Shown: positions 20,901-29,002 of the stretch, in pieces
Layout of the letters: every line of letters begins with the position of its first letter
How positions within the stretch are numbered: the first letter of the stretch is position 1
Assembly (NCBI RefSeq): GCF_000970085.1
Contig: NZ_CP009506.1
Span: 3,906,001-3,970,000 of the forward strand
Direction of reading: 5' to 3'
Length of the DNA: 64,000 bases
Source of the DNA: Methanosarcina siciliae T4/M
Lineage (GTDB): Archaea; Halobacteriota; Methanosarcinia; Methanosarcinales; Methanosarcinaceae
Translations under genes and position numbers: made by a program
The notes under the pieces: generated by a model
Seen by the model: only the letters and a program-made list of their open reading frames with translations
Told to the model about the DNA's origin: nothing
Database searches by the model: none

Positions 20901-20967
20901 CTTCTGCAGGTGTTATTAACATCATGCAAATAAGTGCAAAGAAGATTAGAAGCATTCTTTTATTCAT
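14989..20967 (-). CDS. Giant secreted beta-helix/CARDB/PKD/cohesin/dockerin-like protein
   Basis: This 1992-residue exported protein has a signal peptide at 1-23 (LLIFFALICMMLITPAEA). Approximate domain order: a right-handed beta-helix of the NosD/pectate-lyase-like type (23-320; starts WYVDDDGGVDFTDIQAAI, with repeated FxNNT turns); two Big_2-like Ig domains (326-499); three CARDB-type domains (499-820); DUF3344 (820-1075); three PKD; a second DUF3344 (1330-1610); two PKD; a cohesin-like domain (1775-1915); and a dockerin-like C terminus (1925-1992) almost identical to that of the 2936-aa protein. From the first DUF3344 to the end, the order largely parallels the larger paralogue, while the N-terminal third is different. 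It is probably a surface adhesin or enzyme-like scaffold. Confidence 0.92.
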   Translation of the reverse strand: MNKRMLLIFFALICMMLITPAEAKTWYVDDDGGVDFTDIQAAINSASSGDTIFVYSGTYSGFYVNIPYLSIIGEGTDFVTVGSSIYLPEGSSASENATGTVLEGIKLKSEPKITISSVSTASDLTFKNCTFTKIKTSNGVELDTDNVIFENNLVLESGGLYGIRVLSDNANFVNNTLYDSQSTYGAIAVWGVMDGLFENNTIVNSTGAAGLIYMANNCTFSKNNFLQNPEGILLYEPGNDHTFYNNNFIKTSLVRAWGWSGDFTASLNSTIPIKYTYNGQTYSGYMGNYWSDYTGTDENNDGIGDTPYTIPNDLGTDYYPLMQPYENYFDEEPVFTSIEVTPVTADLTTSSILQFTAVAKDQYGNSMPNIAFTWESSNEMVGTVNSTGFFTPLAVGSTKITASAESLNGTAQVTVETPELTTIEVSPSSAVLSTGNTLQFTARALDQDGNAISGIDFSWSSDNETVGTTDSTGLFSAIDLGTANLSAASGEVSGVALVTVTSTDLIADSIVADSPVQGKPGSVNVTVRNAGPVATGTFDVSLLADNTEVGRNTVYSLETGESCIVTISWTPSSYGEVNLTAVVDPEGAIADSGSANNILSETVTVTAFSPDLVAEAIAADSPVEGTAGDVNVTVRNTGLAAAGEFNVSLLADNVEVGRSTIPSLESGESRTVDISWTPSSYGEVNLTAVVDPEEAIEDSDISNNEISKTVMVTSSTPDLSLSSVSFTNYPFCNNTLKVTVLNSGAGNTGTFNVTVLIGEVSTNVTIPELGGGNSTTISIEDIIRQVGDTVAITVTADPADVIAETNETNNEYTKTATISTTGQKYNGGRYSNGYDLVNNVFYTEGNVGVAVAISGRYVSTNKKVVTTRTFSADDLDIPAGATIKSARLYQGSTWYGDPGFNLQFNGHETQEADAKYWDCINGQYAFDVTTYLNTTGDNTAVLTSTNSLNDYAYYATALIVVYEADSEPYRQIWVNEGSDCLLADYGPELAWGYTMFDNVSTDDLFSARVITVLESDDGDVNSINFNGESLPRIKTGGSDPTIKYFSVTDALSNGENELGVTGPSYFNFANAVLEVTRETASEANFTASVTSGNAPLNVEFTDTSTGTPTSWAWDFGDGKNSTEQNPTHTYTAEGTYTVKLTVSNSLGSDSEEKTGYITVGSVVLAPEANFSADPTTGTAPLSVQFTDESTNTPTSWTWDFGEGDTSTEQNPTHTYETIGTYTVKLTATNYGGSNSTIKTDYITVTSDVSAPIASFTMDSNSGRVPFTVQFTDTSNGSVSSWKWEFGDGGISTEQNPIHTYVTEGSYNVTLIATGPGGSNTITSTEPVVVSAPLTSDSYNGGIPLTNVQNGTVSGGLWYDSYYAMETSAQKAFTLPSYSDIKWARLYIDVYDGHMQNNYRGNVEIGIDADGDSTYELRKNETFNTTYSFPGEGGAGPVWLSDHMNRVTSDYLMWYDLTDAIGGQQVNVQAITSKIDSNFDGRVKAMTLVVAYDDGDSDEVYYRVNQGHDTVNPLDTEYTGSTAFDTSTLASDWNSANLSAIYLASVDGIYTFQGTTLTSGTPQGSYYGDNTWDVSSMLTAGEDSTFTYNKQDEKYYKIPLVLMSVKYAGSGPVAPTADFSVNVTEGGVPLAVRFSDESTGSPTAWVWDFGDNETSSEQNPVHTYSAAGNYTVNLTVTNEVGSDSEVKTDYIMLSESSTPEEPVAAFTANVTNGDVPLTVQFSDESTGSPTSWFWDFGDGANSTEQSPIHTYTSAETYTVNLTVENAAGSDFESKSDYIEVSEASGSTVTLYFDPESSSVAENESTEINLVASNFPAGLSGYNLTVALDDPDVAEIVDIDYPSWALITENSTLPGTSIYMKTVDLEDAVKADAADVVLATLTISGREKGSANLSIGVKRLEEDSGDSIEPGFLTGTIEVTILSPLPDQEYAPEDLDGDGLYEDLTGNGEFSFVDIVAYFHNMDWIEENMPVEYFDFNGNGRIDFDDVVRMFAMI

Positions 20968-21104
20968 ATACTATTCCCTCTAAACCAAAAAATAATTCTT
21001 TCATATCTTATGCAATTTGAGATCAGAATCAAGAGAGAGTTTGTGAACAGTGAAGTTTTTTGAATAGTTTGAGAATTTGTGCTCCGGATTCATTGACTCA
21101 ACCT
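20968..21104. promoter_or_regulatory. Upstream region of the 1992-aa gene
   Basis: An SD-like AGAGGGAATAG precedes the ATG on the minus strand. Further upstream the region is AT-rich, without an obvious gene. Confidence 0.35.
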
Positions 21105-21242
21105 CTAAGAACCTATCCGAAAAGTGTTACCTGCTGTAACTCTTAGAATATATAATATCCAAAACCAGAGCATGTACTCTAAGGTTACAGACCTACCGTG
21201 ACTTTTTCAATATGTATTCTAACTTTTTGGATAGACTCTTAG
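21105..21242. mobile_element. MITE-like element, copy 1
   Basis: A stretch of about 138 bp is bounded by terminal inverted repeats: the left end contains CCTATCCGAAAAGTGTTAC, and the right end read in reverse complement contains CTATCCAAAAAGTTAGA. There is no ORF of note inside. A second element with the same type of ends and an internal TATAATATCC lies at 23875-24008. A target-site duplication could not be identified. Confidence 0.6.
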
Positions 21243-21749
21243 TTCTATCTCTTTTAGATGCTAGCTAAATAAGCGGAATATTTCCGCAAACTTTCATGTA
21301 CCCGGATTTTTGCCGCAACATATTTACTTCAGACAAAAAGATTAACATTAAGGGATATATAATTCTTATTAAAAGATAAATTATATGTCCATTTATATAT
21401 CTGCAAAATAACATGAATATAAATTTTTGTATTAATAAATATTTGTATATATACATTATTTTTTGATTTTTTAACTAAAAATGACTTTGATTGGCATGGG
21501 TTTTATGTTGAAACAATTGAATCTTAAAGTGAGATCATATGTCTTTGATTTTGAGAAAAGATAACATAAATTATGAGGCAAATTTCTGCTATAGAATCAA
21601 TAAACTGCAGGCAAGAAATCCTTAACTAACGACCTATTGCAGTTTCCAAATCTTCTTAAAAAAATGGAGGTTTTGATTAAACCTCCAAGTTTAATGGAAA
21701 AGTTTCTAAGAACATTTTTCTACCTTATGTTTTTCCAGAACTCAGGAGA
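21243..21749. other. AT-rich intergenic stretch
   Basis: No supported gene is seen. A 63-codon frame in the A/T-rich part (around 21265-21456, minus strand) has no SD or domain. The 3' end of the DUF3344 protein gene follows. Confidence 0.45.
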
Positions 21750-23399
21750 TCATGCTTTAGGTTTAAACAACAATTTTACATAATCTGTTTCGATATGAGA
21801 ACTATTTGTGACAGGGGGAATACCAGAAGTTACTTGTGCAGTCTTCTGTTCTGCCAGCACGATTACCTGGCCATTGTTGATGTAGTTTCCGAGATTAGCT
21901 GTGATTTCGCCGGTCAGGTACTGCTCACTTCCATTACCATCACAGTTGTCCAGTTCTTCATAAGCACCGGTATTGAAGTTCCAGATGTAGAGGTAAGCAC
22001 CATCGGAACTACCACCTGCATCATGCCAGCCTTTGCCGTTCCAGGTTACATTGGCGTCGAGAAGAGATGCATTGCAACAGCAGCAACTAACGTTGAACAC
22101 AAACCTGTGTGCGGCAAAGTTGCCATCGGAATTAGTTACATCCTGCTGGAAAACGCTATCGTCTGCTTTGATGTTGTTATACTGGGCGGAGGTAAATTCG
22201 ATATCTGGGACATCATTGGTGATCGGTGCCCTTGAATTATTCTGGTATCTGTAGGCAAAGTGGTCTACACCTGCCACTCCCGAAGTGTTGTTACTGAAGT
22301 CAAAGGTGCAAATTCTTGTCTTCAGCACTGCAAGGAACGGAGTGTAGTAGGATTCGCCGTCTCCTACACCTGGCCAGGCCGGGTCATAGATTGTGCCGGT
22401 GTCGTTTTGTGCTCTCCAGAAGGTTGCATAATTGTTGTCTTCGTTGTTTACGAGGCCTGTTACGCAGAAAGTATGCAGGTCAAAGTAATTGGCGGTGTCT
22501 GAATTTTCGTTAGCAACATCATCCCCTCCGATCTGATATCCGGAATAGTGGGTTTTGTTCCAGGCTGCATTTCCGAAGTTGCTGTTGTATGGGGAAATGT
22601 ACGGAGAAGTATTGTTACAGGGAGGGTTGAAGTGCAGGTAGTCATTCTGTCCATAGTCGCCTGTAAAATATGCAACCGTCAGGCAAGAACATCCTTCTTC
22701 TGCAGTTCCGTTGAACCAGGTGATGTTAGCATCTTTATGTGGATAACCTGTGTAATCCTTGTGCAGGTTTTCAAGGCCCTGGTTGATCCAGTACTGGGTA
22801 TAACAGTTCCCATTTTCATAGGCGACTATGAGAACAGCTCCGTATATACGGCTGTCAAGCCAGTCAGTTGATGCCAGTGACTCGTCCGGCCAGGCGTTGA
22901 TTGTTGCCGTAATATTATCGCTATTCAGAAGTGGAAGTACATTTGTGCAGTTGTATTTGATTAAATATACTCCATTTCCACAACAATCTACGTTGGAAGA
23001 GGGATCTGTTGTATTAAGGTACACCATTCCAAGGTTGTATCCGTCTGGATAGGGGTCCGTGGAATTGCTCAATGTAGCATTTGCAAAACCTTCACGGTTT
23101 ACCTTTCCTCCCCAGACTCCAACCTTCAGCTCAGCCCACACGATACCATCGGTCGGGACATCCGAAAAGTTGGTAACAAGAGTATTGAGAGTATAGTTCC
23201 AAGGGTAATAATTATTAAGTCCGGCGTGGTCTCCATAACTTACATAAACATCACCCTTTAAGGTTCCTTCCTCGATGGTTTCAAGGGGGTATCCATCGTA
23301 ATTATATCCTGCATACGCTGTTGCACAGAGCATGCAAAACATTAAGATCCCAAGTCCTAAATACAGACCCGCTTTATTTTTCATTCTCGACATTTTCAT
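21750..23399 (-). CDS. Secreted DUF3344 protein, cysteine-rich
   Basis: This 549-residue protein has an N-terminal signal (LYLGLGILMFCMLCATAYA). The body matches the DUF3344 type also found inside both giant neighbours: YDGYPLETIEEGTLKGDVYVSYG, WAELKVGVWGG, and AVLIVAYENGN...YWINQG. It has no PKD or dockerin module. It contains unusual cysteine runs (DCCGNG and SCCCCNAS) that could bind metal or form disulfides outside the cell. SD: AAAAGGAG before ATG. It is one of three DUF3344-bearing genes in a row on the minus strand. Function is not known; surface location is inferred. Confidence 0.85.
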   Translation of the reverse strand: MKMSRMKNKAGLYLGLGILMFCMLCATAYAGYNYDGYPLETIEEGTLKGDVYVSYGDHAGLNNYYPWNYTLNTLVTNFSDVPTDGIVWAELKVGVWGGKVNREGFANATLSNSTDPYPDGYNLGMVYLNTTDPSSNVDCCGNGVYLIKYNCTNVLPLLNSDNITATINAWPDESLASTDWLDSRIYGAVLIVAYENGNCYTQYWINQGLENLHKDYTGYPHKDANITWFNGTAEEGCSCLTVAYFTGDYGQNDYLHFNPPCNNTSPYISPYNSNFGNAAWNKTHYSGYQIGGDDVANENSDTANYFDLHTFCVTGLVNNEDNNYATFWRAQNDTGTIYDPAWPGVGDGESYYTPFLAVLKTRICTFDFSNNTSGVAGVDHFAYRYQNNSRAPITNDVPDIEFTSAQYNNIKADDSVFQQDVTNSDGNFAAHRFVFNVSCCCCNASLLDANVTWNGKGWHDAGGSSDGAYLYIWNFNTGAYEELDNCDGNGSEQYLTGEITANLGNYINNGQVIVLAEQKTAQVTSGIPPVTNSSHIETDYVKLLFKPKA

Positions 23400-23874
23400 T
23401 TTTACTTACTCCTTTTATCTACTTTTTTTGGTCATCTATTGCAAATTGTCCCCGCATTACACAAACTTCCATTGTACTATCCCATCTTCGACGATTTTAT
23501 GATGGGGTTCGCCGAGAGATACTGTCCAGTAAAGGCATACGAAATAATACAATGGAGAGCCTGGAGGCAGGGTTTCCTTTAACTTCTTTTACCCTTAATT
23601 CCAGGTTTTTTTCATGCTCTCCGATTAGCCCCTTCAGCTAACCGATAACCGGTTATCTCCCCACCGGCCCGGCTTCTCTAATAAAGACTCAGGTTGTGTT
23701 TTTTGCGATATTAGTCCGCTGGCTTTTTTACGACCTATCAGCACAATATTGATTTTATATCCATCCAGTACAAAAACGAGAATCTTACTTTAAAATGGAA
23801 AAGTAATGACCCCACATTCTGAAAACCAAACCTGTATGAATAAATATTCCTTTTTACCACAAATTCCCCGGTTG
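23400..23874. other. Long upstream region of the DUF3344 gene
   Basis: No gene is supported. A palindrome (GATAACCGGTTATC, 23644-23657) lies about 245 bases upstream of the start and could be an operator or RNA stem. The rest shows no clear structure. Confidence 0.4.
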
Positions 23875-24008
23875 TAAAGAGTCTATCCGCAAAGTCAATA
23901 ATGGAGTGTTGCAAAGTTACAACAGATCTATAATATCCGAATGGCCGCTCCGGTTGCACATGTTGTAAAAGTTGCAGCAGGTCGTAACACTTTTTGGACA
24001 GACTCTAA
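23875..24008. mobile_element. MITE-like element, copy 2
   Basis: About 134 bp, with ends AGAGTCTATCCGCAAAG (left) and, in reverse complement, TTTAGAGTCTGTCCAAAAAG (right). The ends and the internal TATAATATCC link it to 21105-21242. No transposase gene is inside, so any movement would need one supplied in trans. Confidence 0.6.
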
Positions 24009-24460
24009 AAGTACTAATGTGTTAATTATATATAGTATTTTGTGATTATGTGTGAAATCGTTGTATATTATAATGATAAATTATGAGCAAATTTATTTTA
24101 TTTCATACTAATTGCAATTAATTTAAATAAAAATCTTATTATTAGCCTTTTATCTGGCTAGCTTTCTATTGCCAGAATCGGAAACGATAATTCTTCCTGA
24201 CGTGGGCTGATCGATCTCGGTTCTGGAAACTTCTTTTTTTGCCCGTCTACCTCGTTTTACATTGAAAAAAAGCATCAATAAAGGTTGTCAAATAAAAATA
24301 ATTCATTTTCAGATACAGGAAAAAGAAGAACTCTCAAATAAGGGATAATACCATTAATTGATTTTTTCTTTGGCTGATTATAGTACGGATCTTAAATAAT
24401 AATTATATTCCCTTAGTTAATATTAAAGATATTTATAAAAATAACATATAATTGTATTAA

Positions 24461-24520
24461 GTGGATAAAAAAATGTTAAAGTGGATAAAAAAATGTTAAA
24501 GTGGATAAAAAAATGTTAAA
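24461..24520. repeat. Exact tandem repeat, 3 x 20 bp
   Basis: Three identical copies of a 20-base unit (GTGGATAAAAAAATGTTAAA) are head to tail in a non-coding stretch. Perfect identity points to recent slippage or to selection. Confidence 0.9.
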
Positions 24521-24639
24521 TAGGACACATCCATACACATATTCCCAGAAGCGTTTCTAAAATATAGAAACTTCTTCTGAGATTGTGAGCAGTTTAATGC
24601 CGGAGGTTTCCTGCCTGCAGAAGTTTAAAGCAGTTAAGA

Positions 24640-25012
24640 AGTGACGGTGTAGGGCGAAGCCGGATAAATTTTCCTTTTGCCCAATGTCGAGTATTTCTCT
24701 AATCTTTTCTGAAGCATTTCATGGCTATCAAAACTGTTTGTGTTTTTGAATTTTTAAAGTTATTCGGTTTTGCAGGAGGATTACTCTCGGTAGCTCTCAG
24801 CTTCTTATCAACAGCTGACAAAACTTGCATGTGTAAATTTTCATGTTCAGGGGCTTTACTTAAAAAGGAAGGTCACATCTTGCCTGCCAATGTTACCGTG
24901 GTGAGCTCTGAGAATGTTACATTTCTGAGAGATGTCATAGCCTGAGCAAGTTTTTCAATTTCTTCGCCGTTCCTGTAAGGATAACTACTTCGAAACGGTT
25001 ATTATGGTCAAA
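24640..25012 (-). pseudogene. Decayed gene fragment with a NikR-like C-terminal domain
   Basis: On the minus strand, DHNNRFEVVILTG continues after a one-base frame change as NGEEIEKLAQAMTSLRNV and TFSELTTVTLAGKM, ending at a TGA (24873-24875). This resembles the C-terminal ligand-binding domain of NikR-type nickel regulators (pattern: LEVIxxxG...EIxxLAxxxxSxxGVxxxxLxxxT). No ribbon-helix-helix part in frame was found, and stop codons interrupt both sides. Open coding-like stretches continue to about 24640. I read it as a fossil; the NikR link rests on pattern memory only. Confidence 0.4.
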
Positions 25013-25776
25013 ATTTCTTTTCGCTTAATTTGGCCGTAATTTGAGTGTTTGAAAGGCCCTGTTATACAACTCGAGTCTTTTTTCGTGCTTCCTTTTCAGC
25101 TCCAGTTGCTGCTGGGATGGCATTTCTACCTCCCGGACATATTTTACACGGTTTAATTTGTAGTTACGCGTTCTCATTCATTCATACATGACGTCATAAG
25201 TGATGGAACTCGTTGCGATTTCTTTTGCTTTTGCCCTGCCGGTAGTGCACGAGAAATTCGGTTTCGTTGATTCGGGAATGTTTTTTTCATCAGTTCCGGA
25301 GTGTTGTTCTGGTTGTGGTGGCAAACTCATATCATTGCGTATACTCCGCGCGGATTGAGAAGAAAAAACAGGAGATTCAGCTATTTTTGTCATTCGATCC
25401 TATGGCATATAGCTGCTTGAACTCCTCGATATCAACATTGATTTTTGCTACCATACACAGACAAAAAAAGAGAAATCTCGGGCCTGTTCTTCCTTGTCTC
25501 CTTATTTCTCTCTGAACGTTTCTTTTACATAGTTCATATTCTCGTATCCATAATTACTTAACATAAAATTAGATCTAATGGGTATATATTGTTAAAAATA
25601 TCTCATTGTGTATCATATTAATATAATTTACACTAGAAAACGGGGTATACTCAATTTAAGTAATTCGAATAAACCCCAAATTAAGTAAATAAGTAACTCT
25701 TTTCGGTAGGCATATATATAGCCGTGAGCAGATATATTTCACACAAATATTTTAAGAAGAGAACTCCGGGGGGAAT
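25013..25776. other. Intergenic stretch with minor coding-like fragments
   Basis: On the minus strand a 50-codon frame (25025-25177, MRTRNYKLN... with KRKHEKRLELYNRAF) directly follows another 71-codon frame (25178-25393), separated only by a stop. Both could be remnants of one gene. Near 25560-25740 the DNA is AT-rich and probably carries the promoter of the TPR gene (for example GGCATATATATAGCC at 25708). Confidence 0.35.
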
Positions 25777-28700
25777 ATGCAATCTCTTTACGCCAGAGCC
25801 TGGTACAGTAAAGCCCTTGCTCTTTTGAACCTGAAAAATCCAATTGAGTCCGAGAAAAATTTTGAAAAGGCTCTTGAAGCTTTCGACGCCCTGCTTGAGA
25901 TAAACCCTCAGGATACGATTGCCTGGCAATATAAAGGAAACATACTGCGTTATCTGGACCGGCCTGAGGAAGCTCTGGAGGCCTTTGAAAAGGCTCTTGC
26001 TTTTGACCCGGATAATGTTTCTGCCCGCTATTTTAAGGGGCTGACTCTGGGGTACCTGAACCTTCCCGAGAGAGCTCTGGAGGCTTTCGAGAGTGTGATT
26101 GAAAAAGATCCCGAACATCCGGGAGCTCTTTATTACAGCGGGCTTACCTTAAACCAGCTAGAAAGGCATACAGAAGCTGCTTCAGCCCTCTCGGGAGCCC
26201 TTGAAATAAATCCCGAAAATCCAGGGGCCTGGTATTACAGGGGGGAGTCTCTCTACATTCTGGGGAAGAGTGCAGAAGCTCTTAAAGCCTTTGAAGAGAC
26301 CCTGGCGCTGGAACCCTCGCATGCAGGGGCATGGGAAGGTAAGGCAAAAGCATGCCTTTCCCTGGGAAGGAAGAGGGAAGCTTTGAAGGCAAGTGAAAAG
26401 GCTTTGAAACTTAAACCTTCTTCTGCAGAGGCATGGGAAACTCAGGGAAAAATTATGGAAAGCATCGGGAAAAAAGAAGAAGCACTTGGAGCTTTTGAAA
26501 GAAGCCTTGTGCTTGAGCCCATGAATGCAGGAAACGTGATGGAAAAAGGCAAGTTACTCGGAAACCTGGGAAGGTATGAGGAAGCTCTTGAAGCATTTGA
26601 AAGTTCACTCTGGATGGACAGTTCTCTTAGCGAAGCAAAGATCAATCGGGGAAAAACCCTGCTTGCTCTTGGAAATTTTCAACAGGCGCTTGACTCATTC
26701 AGGAAAAACATTGAAGAGGACCCTGAAAATTTCGAAAACTGGGGTGGGACAGGCAGTTGTTTCCTCGCCTTCGGAAAATATTACGAAGCAATGAAAGCTT
26801 ACGAAAAAGCCCTCTCCATCGAACCTGAAAACAGCTGCATCATGAGCGGAGTCGGGGAAATTTATTACCAGCTTGGAGACTATTCCAGAGCCCTGGAGGC
26901 ATTTGAGCAAGCTCTGAGGCTTGACATCGAAAACGACTTTGCCTGGAACGGGAAAGGAAATGTGCTCTGCAAGCTCGGAAAGTACCGGGAAGCCCTCGAA
27001 GCTTATGAGAGCCTCCTTACACTTGATTACGAAAGCCTGCCTGCCCGCTACAACCGCGGAGTTGCCCTCTCCAGGCTTAAATCCCGGCAAAATGACGAAG
27101 AAAAAGCTCTTGAAAACCAGTTACATGCAGCATTTAAGAAATACCTTGAGCTGTCCGGGAAGCTCCCGGAAGATAAAATAGGGGTTGAAGGCTGGAAATA
27201 TAGAGGACTTGCTTTTGCCGAACTAGGGGAATATAAAGAAGCACTTCAAGCTTTTGACAGGGCAGCGAGGTACAGGTCAGGGGATATCTATCCCCTGACC
27301 TGCCTGGGAATTACCCTCATATGTCTCGGGGAATATGAAGAAGCCCTTCAAGTTTTTGAGCAGGCAGAAGAACTTTTTTACGCAAGCATAGGCGCAGAAA
27401 AAGCCAGGGAGCCCGTGGAAGAAAGAGAAGCGGAAATGTCCTGGACTCTGGATGCTGCCGAGAAAAAACCCGTGCTGGAAAAGCTCAGGATCGCGAAAGG
27501 TTTTGCCCTTGATGCACTCGGGAGGTATGAAGCCGCCCTGGAAGCTTTTGAGAGCGCCAGAAAGCTTTCGGGAAACGGAAAAATCGCCTGTTCCGGAAAA
27601 GGCCTTGTTTTTGTACACTGCGAAGAATGGAAAAAAGCCCTGGAAGCTTTTGATACAGTCCTTATCTTCGATCCGAAAGATACCCCTGCTGCGGTAATGA
27701 AAGCCTTTGCCCTGATAAGACTTCAGGAGTTTGGGAAGGCTATCGAGGTCCTCGAGAGGATCACAGCAGAGGATAAATGCCCTGATCTTTCCTCCTGCCT
27801 GCTGGGCTTTGCCTGTGCCAGACAGGGAGATTTTGATAGGGCCCTGAAGGCTTACAGGAAAGCAATTGAAGCAAACACGAAAAACATTCATGCCAGGAAC
27901 GGACTTGCAGAGATTTACTTCAGGATAGGGAACAGCAGGGGAGCCTTAAAAGAGCTTGAAGCTTCAATTGCTGAAGCTCCGGAAAATGCATTTTCAAGGA
28001 ATCTGAAAGGCAGAGTTGAGCTTGAAGAACAGGCATTTGAAGACGCCCTGGAGTCCTTCAGGCTTGCTCTTGCCCTGGATACGGAAGACCAGAGGCTCCT
28101 GCTCTGGGATGCATATGCCAGGTATATTTATGCAGAAACTTCCTTTGAGGAAAACAGTGCACGTTTCAAGTACATGCTCCTAGCAGCTACAGGAAAACTC
28201 GAAAAGGCAGCCATATGCCAGACCCCCGAAGACAATGAACTGAAAGCTTACACCCTGTACTTCCTGGGCCTTTTTTACTGCAAGGCCCGTTACTTCAGAA
28301 AAGCATTCGAAAGGCTCGAAGAATGCCTGAAGCTCGAAAATTCCCTGAAGATGAAAGAGCCTGCGGCCCTCCTCCTTAAAAACATTCGGACAGGTCGTCA
28401 GGGATCAACCTGGTGGGAGTGGTGGCTTGCTCCGGGAACCCACGGGACTCTTAAAAAAGCAGGATTCTGGCTAATTTTCCTATTAGTCTTCAGCCTGCTG
28501 CTGTCCCATCCTGCAGCTTCAACCCTTCCCCTTATATCCTGGCCTGCATCCGTTATAAGCCAGATTTTATATCCGGCCGGGGAAAACAATGTCTTATGGG
28601 CACTTTATGGGAAAGAGTATATAATCTCAATTCTTATTCTGTTCATCTTCCTGTTCCTTCCGGCATTCAGGCTCGGCAGGCCGGAAAAAGAAGAACTTGA

Positions 28701-28839
28701 ACTTGAAACGTTTACCCCGCCACCACCTGATTTTGATATCCCCGCATCCGTTCTGGAAGAGTTTACGGAAAGGCTTGAAAAAAGCCTGTTCTCTCCGGAA
28801 CCCATGAGAGGAAGTACGAAAAAATTAGGGAAGTTTTGA
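25777..28839 (+). CDS. Large TPR-repeat protein with C-terminal membrane segments
   Basis: This 1020-residue protein is built of many 34-residue tetratricopeptide repeats (recurrent A-W-Y-x-K-G, EALEAFEKAL-x-x-x-P). About 20 repeats fill residues 1 to roughly 870. Two hydrophobic segments follow at about 896-915 (FWLIFLLVFSLLLS) and 947-965 (ISILILFIFLFLPAF), then a cytoplasmic-type tail. TPR arrays are protein-protein interaction scaffolds; no enzymatic domain is visible. A G-rich SD (CCGGGGGGAAT) precedes the ATG. No partner is obvious in the neighbourhood. Confidence 0.88.
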   Translation: MQSLYARAWYSKALALLNLKNPIESEKNFEKALEAFDALLEINPQDTIAWQYKGNILRYLDRPEEALEAFEKALAFDPDNVSARYFKGLTLGYLNLPERALEAFESVIEKDPEHPGALYYSGLTLNQLERHTEAASALSGALEINPENPGAWYYRGESLYILGKSAEALKAFEETLALEPSHAGAWEGKAKACLSLGRKREALKASEKALKLKPSSAEAWETQGKIMESIGKKEEALGAFERSLVLEPMNAGNVMEKGKLLGNLGRYEEALEAFESSLWMDSSLSEAKINRGKTLLALGNFQQALDSFRKNIEEDPENFENWGGTGSCFLAFGKYYEAMKAYEKALSIEPENSCIMSGVGEIYYQLGDYSRALEAFEQALRLDIENDFAWNGKGNVLCKLGKYREALEAYESLLTLDYESLPARYNRGVALSRLKSRQNDEEKALENQLHAAFKKYLELSGKLPEDKIGVEGWKYRGLAFAELGEYKEALQAFDRAARYRSGDIYPLTCLGITLICLGEYEEALQVFEQAEELFYASIGAEKAREPVEEREAEMSWTLDAAEKKPVLEKLRIAKGFALDALGRYEAALEAFESARKLSGNGKIACSGKGLVFVHCEEWKKALEAFDTVLIFDPKDTPAAVMKAFALIRLQEFGKAIEVLERITAEDKCPDLSSCLLGFACARQGDFDRALKAYRKAIEANTKNIHARNGLAEIYFRIGNSRGALKELEASIAEAPENAFSRNLKGRVELEEQAFEDALESFRLALALDTEDQRLLLWDAYARYIYAETSFEENSARFKYMLLAATGKLEKAAICQTPEDNELKAYTLYFLGLFYCKARYFRKAFERLEECLKLENSLKMKEPAALLLKNIRTGRQGSTWWEWWLAPGTHGTLKKAGFWLIFLLVFSLLLSHPAASTLPLISWPASVISQILYPAGENNVLWALYGKEYIISILILFIFLFLPAFRLGRPEKEELELETFTPPPPDFDIPASVLEEFTERLEKSLFSPEPMRGSTKKLGKF

Positions 28840-28923
28840 AATCCGGAAAAGAAGGAAAAAACCTGGAAGAATGTGAAGCCCATAAAAAAGGATAAATAAA
28901 AAATCCTGGATGGCAGAAAAGCA

Positions 28924-28938
28924 AATGTATATAACCCT
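28924..28938 (+). promoter_or_regulatory. TATA box of the kae1-bud32 gene
   Basis: The sequence AAATGTATATAACCC lies about 65-80 bases before the TTG start and matches an archaeal TATA element. It indicates that the gene has its own promoter here rather than being read from the ribosomal operon. Confidence 0.5.
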
Positions 28939-29002
28939 CTCCGGTATTATCGAAGGCAGTGACATCAAGTAGAGGATAAGGACTGGAAGGAGACCGGAAG
29001 CC

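Noticed and set aside
23738..23959. 73-codon minus-strand frame across the second MITE-like element
   Set aside because: It runs through the element end and lacks SD; it could be a transposase remnant but nothing conserved is visible.
24461..24520. Possible CRISPR-like repeats
   Set aside because: Units are directly adjacent with no spacers; it is a simple tandem repeat.
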